From: Polyangiaceae bacterium
Lineage (GTDB): Bacteria; Myxococcota_A; Polyangia; Polyangiales; Polyangiaceae
Reading direction: 5' to 3'
DNA length: 64,000 nt
Assembly: GCA_015075635.1 (NCBI GenBank)
Contig: JABTUA010000001.1
Span: 372,001-436,000, forward strand
Numbering within the stretch: position 1 is the first letter of the stretch; each line of letters begins with the position of its first letter. The notes beneath the pieces were generated by a model. It was given only the letters and a program-made list of their open reading frames with translations, was not told where the DNA came from and searched no databases. Below are positions 40,094 through 49,338 of the stretch, one piece after another. Made by a program: the position numbers and the translations under genes.

Positions 40094-40584
40094 GACGCCG
40101 GCTCTTCCTGGGCGTGCTGCTCGCGGCCATCCCGCTGCGAGCCGAAGAGCGAGTGATCGAGGCGGGACGCGAGCGCGAGATCCTGGCGCTGCTCTCCCCT
40201 CACGAGCTGGCGCACGAGGTCGTCCCGGGTTGGAAGCTCTGGAACGTGAAGATCGGTTCCCGAGCCATCGAGCTCGAGCTCGCGGGCCCGGATGGCACGC
40301 AGGCGCGGCTCACGCTGACCGAGCGCGGCGACGCACGCGAAGAGGTGAGCGCGAGCTTCGGCATCGCGCGGGACCTCGAGGCGCGAGCCGCGGGCCGCGC
40401 CGCCGCCGATGCCCTCGTGGCAGCCTTGAAGAAGAACGACTCTGGCAGCTTCTGGCACGCGCGGCCGCGCGCCGTGACCACGCCCCCAGCCGAGCCTCCC
40501 GACATCTCCCCCAGCATCGCTTGGCCGCTCGGCGTGGCAGGGCTCTCGATCGCCGCGATGTGGTGGCTCTCGCGACGCGCCTGA
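40090..40584 (+). CDS. small secreted protein with C-terminal membrane helix
   Basis: 164 aa. A signal peptide (MRRRLFLGVLLAAIPLRAEE) is followed by a ~110-residue alpha/beta domain (VIEAGREREILALLSPHELA). A C-terminal helix (IAWPLGVAGLSIAAMWWL) ends in RRA, a short tail-anchor-like signal. Last gene of the coupled operon that begins at 35436. Function is unknown. Confidence 0.68.
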   Translation: MRRRLFLGVLLAAIPLRAEERVIEAGREREILALLSPHELAHEVVPGWKLWNVKIGSRAIELELAGPDGTQARLTLTERGDAREEVSASFGIARDLEARAAGRAAADALVAALKKNDSGSFWHARPRAVTTPPAEPPDISPSIAWPLGVAGLSIAAMWWLSRRA

Positions 40585-40592
40585 CTCCGCGC

Positions 40593-40598
40593 TATCCT
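40593..40598 (+). promoter_or_regulatory. -10-like TATCCT before the frameshifted lipoprotein
   Basis: TATCCT lies 7 nt before GTG 40606. Confidence 0.45.
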
Positions 40599-40605
40599 CG
40601 GGCTC

Positions 40606-41245
40606 GTGCGCCTCTCCAGCTTCTTCCTCGGGCTCTCGGTCTTGGCTTGCGGTTCCTCGGGTAGCGGCGGCGACGCAGCGTCTTGCTTCGACGGCGGCGC
40701 TTGCCCCACGGGCTACGTGTGCGGGCCGAACGGCAGCTGCGTGTCGCAGGGCAGCGGGGGCTCCGGCAACACGGGCGGCGGCGGCGTGGGCGCGAGCGGC
40801 GGCGCGAGCGGTGCAGGCGGCGCGGGCGCGACCGCCGGCGCAGGCGCGACCGGCGGCGCAGGCGCGACCGGCGGCGCGAGCGGGCCGGCGGCGCGGGCGC
40901 AGCGGCGGCTCGACCACGGGCGGCAGCGGTGGCGTGGGTGGCGGCAGCGGCGGCGGCTCCAGCGGCTGCCAAGACGCCTTCTGGCAGAAGAGCTGCCAGA
41001 CCATCAGCTCCGGCGACGCGACCTGCGACAGCTGCGCAAAGACCTACTGCTGCAACAAGATCGATCCTTGTCTCGCCAACCAGAACTGCGCGCAGGGTCT
41101 GTACTGCGCGCTCACCTACTGCGCGAACGCCGCGGACCCGCTGTCTTGCCTGATGTCCAGCTGCCTGAGCTGCGCTTCGTCGCAGCCGCTGATCGACGTC
41201 TCGACCTGCTTGCAGACAAATTGTCCGACCCAGTGCCCGTTCTGA
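40606..41245 (+). pseudogene. Gly/Cys-rich lipoprotein gene with a frame change near 40880-40915
   Basis: The GTG start, lipobox (SVLAC) and Cys-containing Gly-rich part (CFDGGACPTGYVCGPNGSC) are in one frame as far as GATGGASG. That frame then becomes Arg/Leu-rich and atypical. The adjacent frame resumes the expected GRSGGSTTGGSGG spacer and a Cys-rich end (CQDAFWQKSCQT to CPTQCPF), stopping at 41245. The change falls in a GC-rich repeat tract, so slippage, a real mutation or a sequencing indel are all possible. Its last 134 bp overlap the convergent MYXO-CTERM gene. Confidence 0.65.
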
Positions 41246-42131
41246 GCCGGCGCCCGAGCAGGCCGAGCCCGAGCAGCAGGAGCGCGCCGAGCCCTGCTGA
41301 ATTCGACCTCGGCGCCCGACAACCGCAGCCCTGATCCTCGGCCACCGGGCCCTCCCGGACCAGGTGCTCCGGAATGCTCACTGTCTTGGTCGCCTCGACG
41401 CCCTTGCCTGGCTCCGGGCAGAGCTCCTGGTCGAAGACCACCGCGTCGAGCGCATCGCGCACCACCACGCGGGCGCAGTCCGCGGTGGTATCGAGCTGGG
41501 GAATGTCCGCACGCGCGCGGTTCGAGAGCGCGAACCTGGAAGCGATGCCCTGCTCGAGGCTGACGCTTCCGGACACCAACTGGCCGAAGCTCGAGTCCGC
41601 CGCGGACAGCTCCACGAAGAGCAGCGCGGGCGCGTCGGCCTCGACCTGTGCCTGGAACCTGCCCTTCGTGTGTTTCAGTTCGATTTCGGGCTGAGCGCAG
41701 CCCAGCTCCTCGTCCAAGACGGTGTGCTCGAGGCTCACTCGCAAGGAACGCTCGACGATCTTCGGCGCTCGTTCAGTAGCCTCGAACTCCCGCTCGTCGG
41801 ACTCCTGGTCCGCCGCAATCGCCAGCCGGTAATACGCGCCGGCGTCGAGCGGGGCGCTGGGTCTGATCAAGTCGAAGGTCCAGGCGCACAGACTCTGGCT
41901 AGTGAAGGTCCGAAGGGTCTCCGAGGGAACCTCCTCCCCCAGCTCGGTGCGCAGCGTCACGCTCGCGTTTCCCGAGTGGACGACCAGCCAGGGTCCGGCA
42001 GCCGGCGCCAGATTGCTGGCCGACGCCAGGAGCACTCGCGGCGGTGGCAGCTGACAAGTACACGCTTCCGCGCTCGGCGACCGGGCGAAGGCGCCGATAC
42101 CCACCGCGCACGCCGCCAGGACCTGCCGCAT
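41112..42131 (-). CDS. secreted protein with MYXO-CTERM-like tail and extra extension
   Basis: 339 aa from MRQVLAACAVGIGAFARSPS (signal peptide). The body is beta-rich with few motifs. Near 265-296 comes GCGCRAPRSN, a hydrophobic helix (LGALLLLGLGLLG) and RRLR, the Cys-helix-Arg pattern of the MYXO-CTERM sorting signal. Such signals normally end the protein. Here about 43 more basic, Ser-rich residues follow, entirely antisense to the end of the convergent lipoprotein gene. An original stop may have been lost. Confidence 0.72.
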   Translation of the reverse strand: MRQVLAACAVGIGAFARSPSAEACTCQLPPPRVLLASASNLAPAAGPWLVVHSGNASVTLRTELGEEVPSETLRTFTSQSLCAWTFDLIRPSAPLDAGAYYRLAIAADQESDEREFEATERAPKIVERSLRVSLEHTVLDEELGCAQPEIELKHTKGRFQAQVEADAPALLFVELSAADSSFGQLVSGSVSLEQGIASRFALSNRARADIPQLDTTADCARVVVRDALDAVVFDQELCPEPGKGVEATKTVSIPEHLVREGPVAEDQGCGCRAPRSNSAGLGALLLLGLGLLGRRLRTGTGSDNLSASRSRRRSAAATKRSSGSWTSGKTAGPRRSRSR

Positions 42132-42337
42132 CCTCACGTTTGTCGTAAAGGGTGGCGGCCTGGATCGGATCATGTTCCCTCTCGGCGCAGTCTAGCGCTG
42201 GCGCTCCCAGACGCACTCATCGAACGGACCGCAGAGCTTGCCGAGCGGGCGCACGCCAGGGCAATGCAGAGCAGGCCGCCGCGCAGCACCCGCTGACACT
42301 ACCGCATTTCGTCTCGACCGGCGCGCCACGGCTCCGC

Positions 42338-42343
42338 TACCGT
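42338..42343 (+). promoter_or_regulatory. -10-like TACCGT before the lipoprotein
   Basis: TACCGT lies 6 nt before ATG 42350. Confidence 0.45.
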
Positions 42344-42349
42344 CGCCGC

Positions 42350-42979
42350 ATGTCGAACGTCACTCTCGTGTCGAAGACCTTGTTGATCGCCGCCACCGCC
42401 GCGTTCACTTGCGGCTGTGACGAAGAGAAACCCGCCGCCAAGCCGGCACCGAGCGCAACGGTCGCGGCGCCGCCGCCGCAGCCGAGCGCGACGGCGAGCG
42501 CCGCGCCGCCCGCCCCGAAGCACGACTGCCCCGAAGGCACCGCCGGCGACGGCACCTTCGAGAAGCCCTGCGAAGCCAAGGGCACGGCGCGCACCATGGA
42601 GGTGACCTGGACCGGAAAGATGGACGACAAGGGTCCTTCGTTCCGCGTGGTCAACACCTCGAAGGCGGACATCTTGTACGGCAAGCTGGTCGTCTATTTC
42701 TACGACAAGGCCGGCAAGCAGCTCGAGATCAAGGACGAAGACAAGGCGCGGCCCCACAAGACCTGCGCCGGGAACATCTTCGACGGTCCGATGAAGGCCG
42801 GCGAGAAGGCGGTCATCACCTTCTCGTGCGTGAAGAAGGAGCACGTGCCGGAGGGCGCGGCGGCCATCCAGGGCGAGCTCGAGGTCGTCGGCTACACCGA
42901 CTCGAGCGGCAAGAAGAACGAGTGGTACTGGCGCAACAAGGAGCTGACTCCGGACGCGCGCCCGAAGGCCAAGAAGTAG
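42350..42979 (+). CDS. lipoprotein of unknown function
   Basis: 209 aa from MSNVTLVSKTLLIAATAAFT; the lipobox is probably TCGC. A Pro/Ala/Ser spacer runs to about 60. A beta-rich domain follows with three conserved-looking Cys (CPEGT, CEAKG, KTCAGN), where DILYGKLVVYFYDKAGKQLE suggests an FxLYD-like fold. Two bp separate its stop from the convergent gene. Confidence 0.72.
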   Translation: MSNVTLVSKTLLIAATAAFTCGCDEEKPAAKPAPSATVAAPPPQPSATASAAPPAPKHDCPEGTAGDGTFEKPCEAKGTARTMEVTWTGKMDDKGPSFRVVNTSKADILYGKLVVYFYDKAGKQLEIKDEDKARPHKTCAGNIFDGPMKAGEKAVITFSCVKKEHVPEGAAAIQGELEVVGYTDSSGKKNEWYWRNKELTPDARPKAKK

Positions 42980-42981
42980 GC

Positions 42982-43479
42982 TCACATCCCCGCAGGCACC
43001 GGCACCACGCCCTCGTTCTTCTCGACCAAGGTAGCGAGCGCGCCGAGCACGGCGGAGTAGTCCGCGTCCTCCAGGGACTCGGCCGTGGGACGCGGCTGGA
43101 GCGTGAACAGCGCGTAGCGCGCGGTCGACTTGGGTGGCCGGCGCGGGTCGCGCTCCTTCAGCATCAGCGCCACGCGAAAGCCTCGCTCGCCGCTCGCGAC
43201 GTCCACCAGGATGCGCTGCTCGTGCACCGGGCTCACGCCGCGCACGCGCCAGCTCTCGGTCAGGCTCGCGCCGGGACCGAGGCCGTCGAGCAGCGCCGCC
43301 ACGTCGGCGGTCGGCGGGTCGGGCCAGGCGTTGGGGAAGCGCTCGCTGGCAATCGCGGCTGGAGCCACCGGCGCCGGATCGGCGGGGCCGCGGAGCGCGA
43401 GCACGATCGCGAGCACGACGAGCGCCACGCCGCCGAGCAAGGCGAAGCCGACGCCGGCACCCGAGCTCCGCCGGCGCAT
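42982..43479 (-). CDS. small protein with one N-terminal membrane helix
   Basis: 165 aa. MRRRSSGAGVGFALLGGVAL continues as one anchoring helix (to about 30). A ~130-residue exterior domain follows, with WRVRGVSPVHEQRILVDVAS and GFRVALMLKERDPRRPPKS. No known motif. Last gene of a four-gene minus-strand run, 3 bp after the MYXO-CTERM gene. Confidence 0.65.
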   Translation of the reverse strand: MRRRSSGAGVGFALLGGVALVVLAIVLALRGPADPAPVAPAAIASERFPNAWPDPPTADVAALLDGLGPGASLTESWRVRGVSPVHEQRILVDVASGERGFRVALMLKERDPRRPPKSTARYALFTLQPRPTAESLEDADYSAVLGALATLVEKNEGVVPVPAGM

Positions 43480-43482
43480 GGC

Positions 43483-43851
43483 TCAGGCGCGACGCCGTCC
43501 GAGCCAGAGAAGCGCCGCCGCCAACCAGATGGCGCGCGCGCCGAGCTCCGCGCGCTGGCCCGGCATGGTGCTGCACCCCTGCTTCTTCGCTGGGGCCGCG
43601 CCTTCGACGCAGCGCAGGCACTCGCGCTGAATGGTCTTGCCCGTGGACTTGTCGAGCTGGTTGCACATCGACTTCTTGCAGACCCCCGCGCTCTTGCCGT
43701 CGTTGCCCGCGTTGTTGCAGGCCTGGCCTTCGCTCGAGCAGAAATCGATGGGAGGAACGTCGGCGCGCGCCGGGCCCGAGAGCCCGAGCAGCAACGCCAA
43801 TGCGAGAGTCGCCCGCCACATGAGGGAAAGGAGTCGCACGGGCAGGCTCAT
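43483..43851 (-). CDS. small Cys-rich protein with MYXO-CTERM-like tail
   Basis: 122 aa. The start overlaps the upstream glycosyltransferase stop by 4 nt (ATGA), which favours it over the later in-frame ATG. A signal peptide (WRATLALALLLGLSGPARA) is followed by about 65 residues with eight Cys (CSSEGQAC, CKKSMC, CLRC). Then come QGCSTMPG, a hydrophobic helix (ARAIWLAAALLWLG) and terminal RRRA: the MYXO-CTERM pattern, ending as expected. Probably processed and released to the surface. Confidence 0.75.
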   Translation of the reverse strand: MSLPVRLLSLMWRATLALALLLGLSGPARADVPPIDFCSSEGQACNNAGNDGKSAGVCKKSMCNQLDKSTGKTIQRECLRCVEGAAPAKKQGCSTMPGQRAELGARAIWLAAALLWLGRRRA

Positions 43852-45344
43852 CTCGCAAGCGCGCAGGTGAAGAGCGTGGTGCCCGCCTCGCGCAGCACCA
43901 CCGCGCAGGCCGGAGCTTCTTCCACCGCGTCGCTGCGCAGCCAGACGAACAGGTGCTGCTCACGCTCGAGCAGCCTCGGGATCGACTCGAGACGCGCGCC
44001 GTAGAGCGTGCGGCGCCCGCGCAGGCACAGCACGGCGGGGCAATCCACGCCGGCGTCGCGCCCCGGGAAGGCCTTCTCGAGCCGCCAGCTCGCCTCCGCG
44101 ATGGACCACTCGGGCACCACGGCCACCGGCTCCCGCGGGTGAGCCGCGAGCAGCGCCAGCGTCAGCGGCGTGCGGCGGCCCGTGGAGAGCTCCGGCCCGC
44201 TCGCGGTGCCGGCGTAGTAGGCCGGAACCAGGGCCGCGTGCCCGAGCGCGACGAACGATGCCACGACCACACCCAGCCGACCGAGCCCGCGGGCGCTCAC
44301 CACCGTGACGCAGGCGAACAGGGGCACGACGTGCAGCACGTAGCGGGCGCGCACCGCCGTGATGAGCGACGCGCACAACAGGGTCAGGACCGCGGCCAGG
44401 AGCGCGCCGAGCGCCCGCTGCTCGCTGGGTCCGAGGGCGCCTCGACGCGTCCCGGCCACGATCAAAGTCAGCGCCAGGAGCGCATTGAACGGCGCCGCCG
44501 GTCCGGACCAGAGGCCGAGCACGTCGGCGAGGGCGCGCACCACGCCGGTCGGCGCGTGCGGTCCGCCGCCGACCCCGAGCCAGAGCGTCGGCAGCGCCAC
44601 CGGAGCCAGGAACGCGGTCGCCGTGAGCGCAGCGCCGAGCCCGCCGACGACACCCACCGCGAGCGACGCGCGCCGGCGCACGCTCGCGAGCGCCACGAGC
44701 GCGCTGCCCAGGAGCGGCGGCAGCGCCAGGTACTCCGAGCACAGAGTGGCCGCCGCCACCAGCGAGTAGGCGACGAACCAGCGCTCCCTTCCCGTGGCCA
44801 AGGCTCGCGACAAGCACGCGTGCGCCGCCAGCACGCCGAGCGCACACAGCGCATAGCCGCGCGCGAGCTGCGAGGTGTGCAGCGCGGCAGGCATCAGCGC
44901 GAGCCACAGACCGGCGAGCCCAGCCGCGGCGCTACTCGCCGAAGCGCGCACCACCGCGTAGGCGAGCGCCACCGTCGCCACGCCCGCCAGCACCGAGACC
45001 GAGCGCGCGTGGGTGAGCTCCCCGGCGCCCCCGACCCAGGTCATGAGCAGCGCGGGCAGCGGCGGGTGCAGGCGCGCGTCGCTGGCGCGGGCCCACTCCG
45101 CGAGCGAGGCGAGCCCGAGGCCCACCGGCTCGTCGTTGTCCACCGGCCGCGACTCGAGCAGGAAGAGCCGGGCGCCGAGCGAGAGGCCGACCAAGCAGAG
45201 CAGCTGCCAGAGATCGACGGGACGCCACGGCCTTCGCCGCTCCGGCGTCACCCGCGGCAACGCGCGCCTGAGCCGAGCCCGTACCAGCGTGACCGCCAGC
45301 GCCGCGGCAAACCCTGCGAGCGCCGCGAGCCCCGGAGAGGCCAC
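43848..45344 (-). CDS. multi-pass membrane glycosyltransferase (GT39/PMT_2-like)
   Basis: 498 aa from GTG. About ten hydrophobic segments. The first loop has ESRPVDNDEPVGLG and LHPPLPALLMTWVG, and later SQLARGYALCALG, the DNDE/HPP/ARGY set of bacterial GT39-like enzymes that use polyprenyl-phosphate sugars. The C-terminal ~100 residues are soluble. It lies 3 bp downstream of the chemoreceptor-like gene and is probably co-transcribed with it. Confidence 0.8.
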   Translation of the reverse strand: MASPGLAALAGFAAALAVTLVRARLRRALPRVTPERRRPWRPVDLWQLLCLVGLSLGARLFLLESRPVDNDEPVGLGLASLAEWARASDARLHPPLPALLMTWVGGAGELTHARSVSVLAGVATVALAYAVVRASASSAAAGLAGLWLALMPAALHTSQLARGYALCALGVLAAHACLSRALATGRERWFVAYSLVAAATLCSEYLALPPLLGSALVALASVRRRASLAVGVVGGLGAALTATAFLAPVALPTLWLGVGGGPHAPTGVVRALADVLGLWSGPAAPFNALLALTLIVAGTRRGALGPSEQRALGALLAAVLTLLCASLITAVRARYVLHVVPLFACVTVVSARGLGRLGVVVASFVALGHAALVPAYYAGTASGPELSTGRRTPLTLALLAAHPREPVAVVPEWSIAEASWRLEKAFPGRDAGVDCPAVLCLRGRRTLYGARLESIPRLLEREQHLFVWLRSDAVEEAPACAVVLREAGTTLFTCALAR

Positions 45345-45347
45345 GGC

Positions 45348-46958
45348 TCAGGACAGCGCTTTCTTCAGCTTCTCGGTGTTGGTGATGAGATCGCGCAGCG
45401 CCGCGTCCTGGCGCCGCGCCGTGTCCTCGAGCCGCGACGCCGAGACCAAAGCGTGCTCCGTCCCCCGCGTCTGCGAGCGGTGCGACGAGTTGATCTGGTT
45501 GACCATGTGGCTGATGCTCTCGATGGCCTGGGTGATCTGGCGTCCGCCACGCGCCTGCTCCTGGCTCGAGCGCTCGACCTGCTGGGCGATGGAGCGCATC
45601 TTGTCGCTGCTCTTGATCACCAGCTCCGAGCCGCGCGCCTGCTGGGCGGTAGCCGCGGCGATCTGCTGCACGGTCTCGGCGATGCGCCCGATCGCGTCCG
45701 TCACCTGCTTGCTGCCCTTGGCCTGCTCCACCGTGGCGCGGGCGATGGCGCGCACCATGTTGGTGCTCTTCTGCGAGCTCTCCAGGATCTTCTTGAGCGC
45801 GCGCTCCGCTTCGTTCGAGACCTCGACGCCGCGATCGACGTTCTGAGCGCCGCGCTCCACCGCCTGGATGGCGTTGCGGCTCTCGGACTGGATGGTCTTG
45901 ATGAGATCCGCGATTTCCTTGGTGCTGGCGCCGGCGCGCTCCGCCAAGTCCTTGATCTCGTCGGCCACCACGGCGAAGCCCTTGCCGTGCTCGCCGGCCT
46001 GAGCGGCGATGATGGCGGCGTTCAGCGCCAAGAGGTTGGTCTGCTCCGCCACGTCGTCGATGACGTTGAGGATCTGCCCGATGGCGTCGATGCGCGAGCC
46101 CAGGTTGGAGATCACCGCCACCGCCTCCTGGCTGCTCTCCTTGATGCGATAAATCTCGCCGATGGTCTTCAGAATGGCCTCGGCGCCGCGCTCAGCGTCC
46201 TGCGCCACCTCCTCGCTCAGGCGCGCCGTCTCGTTGGCGTTCGACTGGACCTGATCGATGGAGACGTCCATCTCGTTCATGCTTGAGCTGGTCTCTTCGG
46301 CGGTCAGCGACAGCGCGTCGACGTTCTTCGCGACCTCCTTGATCGAGAAGGCCATCTCCTCGATGCTGCTGACGCTCTCGCGCACGCTGGAGGCGAGCTC
46401 GACGATGTTCGAGGCGACCTCCTCGTTGGTCGCCGTCATCTCCAAGATCGAAGAGCTGGACTCCTCGGCGCTCGCCGCCAGGACCTCGACGTGCTGCGCG
46501 ATCTCGCGCAGCGACGAGGCCGACTCCTTGATGGTCCGGGCGGTGTCCTCGCTGGCGTCGATCTGCCCCGCGACGCCTTCGGTCAAGCTGCGCAGCGCGT
46601 CCGAGACGGCGCGCGACGCCTCGTCCACCGCGTTGATGCGCTCTTCCTCCCGGGCCTGCAGCTCGTTCACGCTCTCGTGCAGCTCGATCAGCTCGTCGTA
46701 CAGGGATTTCACCGCGGGATCGGCGCCCGCCGGCAGCTCCGGCCGCTTGCCGTCGCGCAGCCGCCGCACCGCGGACACCACCCCGTCGAGCAAGCCGCTC
46801 GGCGCGCCGCCCGAGGCCGCGAGCCAGGCGCCCACCGCGCCGGCCCCGCCGATGGCGAGGGCGAAGGCCGCGATGTCCTGGCGCAGAAACGCCGCGACGA
46901 TCCCGGCAATCAGGGGAAGCCCCACACCCAGAAGCTGACGTTGGGACAGACCGTTCAT
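45348..46958 (-). CDS. methyl-accepting-chemotaxis-like protein without periplasmic domain
   Basis: 536 aa. Two short hydrophobic helices ([37 protein letters not shown]) are followed by ~450 residues of coiled coil. The signalling tip [28 protein letters not shown] is the conserved MCP hairpin that contacts CheA/CheW. There is no extracellular sensor, so the input may be the membrane or a partner. First gene of a run with a glycosyltransferase and MYXO-CTERM protein; no cheA or cheW is in the window. Confidence 0.9.
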   Translation of the reverse strand: MNGLSQRQLLGVGLPLIAGIVAAFLRQDIAAFALAIGGAGAVGAWLAASGGAPSGLLDGVVSAVRRLRDGKRPELPAGADPAVKSLYDELIELHESVNELQAREEERINAVDEASRAVSDALRSLTEGVAGQIDASEDTARTIKESASSLREIAQHVEVLAASAEESSSSILEMTATNEEVASNIVELASSVRESVSSIEEMAFSIKEVAKNVDALSLTAEETSSSMNEMDVSIDQVQSNANETARLSEEVAQDAERGAEAILKTIGEIYRIKESSQEAVAVISNLGSRIDAIGQILNVIDDVAEQTNLLALNAAIIAAQAGEHGKGFAVVADEIKDLAERAGASTKEIADLIKTIQSESRNAIQAVERGAQNVDRGVEVSNEAERALKKILESSQKSTNMVRAIARATVEQAKGSKQVTDAIGRIAETVQQIAAATAQQARGSELVIKSSDKMRSIAQQVERSSQEQARGGRQITQAIESISHMVNQINSSHRSQTRGTEHALVSASRLEDTARRQDAALRDLITNTEKLKKALS

Positions 46959-47089
46959 GCTCGCCCGGAGCCGCGAGGTTATTGGGCCGCCGCGCGGGCG
47001 CCAAGAGAAAGGTCAGTCGACTCTCGGCAAGAACGCCGGACTGCGCAGGGATCAGCAGCAAAGGCGGCCACGAGAGGCCGAAACCCGAG

Positions 47090-47545
47090 TCAGCGCTGGG
47101 AGACGACGCGGCGGGGCGGCGGCTCCGCGTGCGGCACGGAGTCGGGATGCGCCTGTTCGACCCAGATGTCTTTGAAGCGCAGCTTCTTCTTCTTCTGGGG
47201 CGGGTGCTTGGTCTGGGGAGCTTCGTGGCTCGGTCGAACGGCGGGCGGGCCCGCGGGGCGAGGCGGCGAGTGGTCGGCCCGAGCCGGCGCGGGTTGCGGC
47301 ACCGGGGCCGTGCTCGGCCGGGCGGGCTGCGGAGCGGCCTCGACCGCTGGCGGTGCCATCGGTGCAGCGGCCGGCGCGGCAGGCTGCGGGGCCGGGCTCA
47401 CGGCAGGGGGCGAATGTGCAGTGCCGGGCGGCAGGTAGGCCACGTTCGGGCCGGCCGGGGCGACGGGTCCGCTGCCCACGCTGGCCGAAATCGTGCAGCC
47501 GTTGGCCAAGGCACCCAGGACCAGGCAGAGGGCAAATCTCGTCAT
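47090..47545 (-). CDS. Pro/Ala-rich lipoprotein
   Basis: 151 aa. MTRFALCLVLGALANGC is a lipoprotein signal peptide. Nearly all the mature protein is Pro/Ala-rich and disordered, then a short basic patch (QKKKKLRFKDIWVEQ). No domain is recognised. It could be a spacer or a peptidoglycan-spanning lipoprotein. Confidence 0.65.
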   Translation of the reverse strand: MTRFALCLVLGALANGCTISASVGSGPVAPAGPNVAYLPPGTAHSPPAVSPAPQPAAPAAAPMAPPAVEAAPQPARPSTAPVPQPAPARADHSPPRPAGPPAVRPSHEAPQTKHPPQKKKKLRFKDIWVEQAHPDSVPHAEPPPRRVVSQR

Positions 47546-47586
47546 GCTCTACCCGATTACACGTCGGCGAGCCCTCGACTCTTCCC

Positions 47587-49245
47587 TCAGGCCGAAGAAG
47601 GCACGGGGGCCTCGGAGAGCAGCGTCGGGCCGGCCACGGGCAGAACGACCGTGAACAGGGCACCGCCGCCGGCCGCGTCGGCGTGCAGAATCTCCCCGCC
47701 GTGCTCGACGACGATGCGGTGCACGATGGCGAGACCCAGGCCCGTGCCCTCCGGCTTCGTCGTCACGTAGGGCTCGAACAGGCGATCGCGAAGCTCCGGC
47801 GGGACGCCGGGTCCGTTGTCGCGCACCGAGAGCACGACTCTGTCGGGCCCGTGGGGCCGAAGCTCGACGGTGACGCGCGGGTCGGGCCGCGCCTTCGCCG
47901 CGTCGATCGCGTTCTGGATCAAGTTGGTCAAGACCTGCACCATCTGATCGGCGTCGGCGTTCACGATCGGCACCGGTGACACGACGAGCTCGAGCTCCGC
48001 GCCGCTGCTCGCGTGCAGGTTCACCACCTTCTTCGCCACCTCGGCGAGCTCCGTGGGCGCAGGGTTCGGGGGGGGCAGCCGGGCGAAGCGGGTGAACTCC
48101 GAGACGATGTTGCTGATCCGCGTCACCTCTTCGAGCACCGTACGCGTCGCTTCGTCGAAGTACTCGTCGAAGGCCGGATCGTCGCGCGCGCGCAGCCGGC
48201 GCAGGGTCTCGACCGCCGCGCGGATCGGCGCCAGCGGGTTCTTGATCTCGTGGGCCACGCGCCGGGCGATCTCGCGGCGTGCGGCGATGCGTTCGGTGGC
48301 CGCCAGGCGCTTGCGCAGCTGGGTCAGGTCGGCGATGGCTTGATTGAAGGCGTTGGCCAGCTCCACCAGCTCCTTGCCGCCCTCGCCCTTCACCGGCTTC
48401 GGCTCCCCCACCGCGACCTCGCGCGCCTGCGCGGCCATCTTGACGATGGGTCGCGCCAGGCCCCGAGAGAGCAGCATCGCCATCAAGAGAGCCGCGCCGA
48501 ACGAGCCCGCGCCGATCACGATGATGGTGGAGTCCAAGGCTTGCAGCGCCCGGGCCAGCGGCACCCGCGACTGGCTCGCGAACAGCGTCATGCCGCCCAG
48601 CTCCTGGATGGTGACCGCCGTGATCATGTCGCCGCCGGAGCTGGGTCTGGACAAGGACAGCCGCACGCCGTGTGCCTCGGCAGTTGCCTGGAGCATCGGA
48701 TCGAGGTGGCGCGCAGCGTACAGCCCGACCCAGAGCTTCTTGTTCTCCTGGTCTCGCACCAGACACCCGGCCTCGACGGCGAGGGGCGGCGCCCCGGTGC
48801 GCAAGCGCGCGGAGCCGCCGGCGCCCTGCAGGCGCTCTGCCAGCTTCTTGTCACGCTTGCCGGTGAGCCCATCGGCATGCCCCGCGCCGAGCACCTCGCC
48901 CTCGCTCGTCACGAGCGTGAGCTCGTCCAGTCGCAACGCCTTCATCAGCTCGGGCACGCGCAGGCTGAGCGACAACCTGCGCGAGTCGAGGTCCCGCGCC
49001 TTCAGCCCGACCAGCGCGCTGTCCACCATGGGGTCGTGCTTGCACAGAGGCCCCACCAGCTCCGGCAGGTCTCGCACCGCCGTCCCGAGCTGGCGCTCCA
49101 GCCTCTGGAACGCGGCAGCGCCTTGCTCGCGGAAGCGCTCCTCTTCGGTACGCCTCCAAGCCTCGCGCACACCGAACCCCAGCGTCACCGTGGTGACGAC
49201 GGTGAGCAGGAGAGTTGCCACGAGCAGGCGTTGCGCCAGCGTCAC
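47587..49245 (-). CDS. orphan sensor histidine kinase, NtrY/HAMP type
   Basis: 552 aa from GTG. A membrane helix lies at about 8-25. A ~230-residue periplasmic sensor region follows, then a second helix (STIIVIGAGSFGAALLMAML) and a HAMP-like region (RGLARPIVKMAAQAREVAVG). HisKA contains RVAHEIKNPLAPIR with His332, and HATPase has NLIQNAIDAA, VRDNGPGVPP and GTGLGLAIV. It appears catalytically complete. No response regulator gene lies within the window. Confidence 0.92.
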   Translation of the reverse strand: MTLAQRLLVATLLLTVVTTVTLGFGVREAWRRTEEERFREQGAAAFQRLERQLGTAVRDLPELVGPLCKHDPMVDSALVGLKARDLDSRRLSLSLRVPELMKALRLDELTLVTSEGEVLGAGHADGLTGKRDKKLAERLQGAGGSARLRTGAPPLAVEAGCLVRDQENKKLWVGLYAARHLDPMLQATAEAHGVRLSLSRPSSGGDMITAVTIQELGGMTLFASQSRVPLARALQALDSTIIVIGAGSFGAALLMAMLLSRGLARPIVKMAAQAREVAVGEPKPVKGEGGKELVELANAFNQAIADLTQLRKRLAATERIAARREIARRVAHEIKNPLAPIRAAVETLRRLRARDDPAFDEYFDEATRTVLEEVTRISNIVSEFTRFARLPPPNPAPTELAEVAKKVVNLHASSGAELELVVSPVPIVNADADQMVQVLTNLIQNAIDAAKARPDPRVTVELRPHGPDRVVLSVRDNGPGVPPELRDRLFEPYVTTKPEGTGLGLAIVHRIVVEHGGEILHADAAGGGALFTVVLPVAGPTLLSEAPVPSSA

Positions 49246-49251
49246 CGTCGG

Positions 49252-49257
49252 ATCCTA
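49252..49257 (-). promoter_or_regulatory. -10-like TAGGAT before the histidine kinase
   Basis: TAGGAT lies 6 nt before the GTG at 49245 on the minus strand. Confidence 0.45.
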
Positions 49258-49323
49258 GCTGATTGTTCCAGAACGCCGAAACCGGTCCGCTCCTTCCCGG
49301 TTGCAGAGAGGCGCGCGCGCTCG

Positions 49324-49329
49324 TAGCTT
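49324..49329 (+). promoter_or_regulatory. -10-like TAGCTT before the large lipoprotein
   Basis: TAGCTT lies 9 nt before ATG 49339. Confidence 0.4.
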
Positions 49330-49338
49330 CCCGGGCCC

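Noticed and set aside
43953..46286. A 777-codon open frame on the plus strand across the glycosyltransferase and chemoreceptor-like genes
   Set aside because: It crosses the boundary between two real minus-strand genes and shows no motif.
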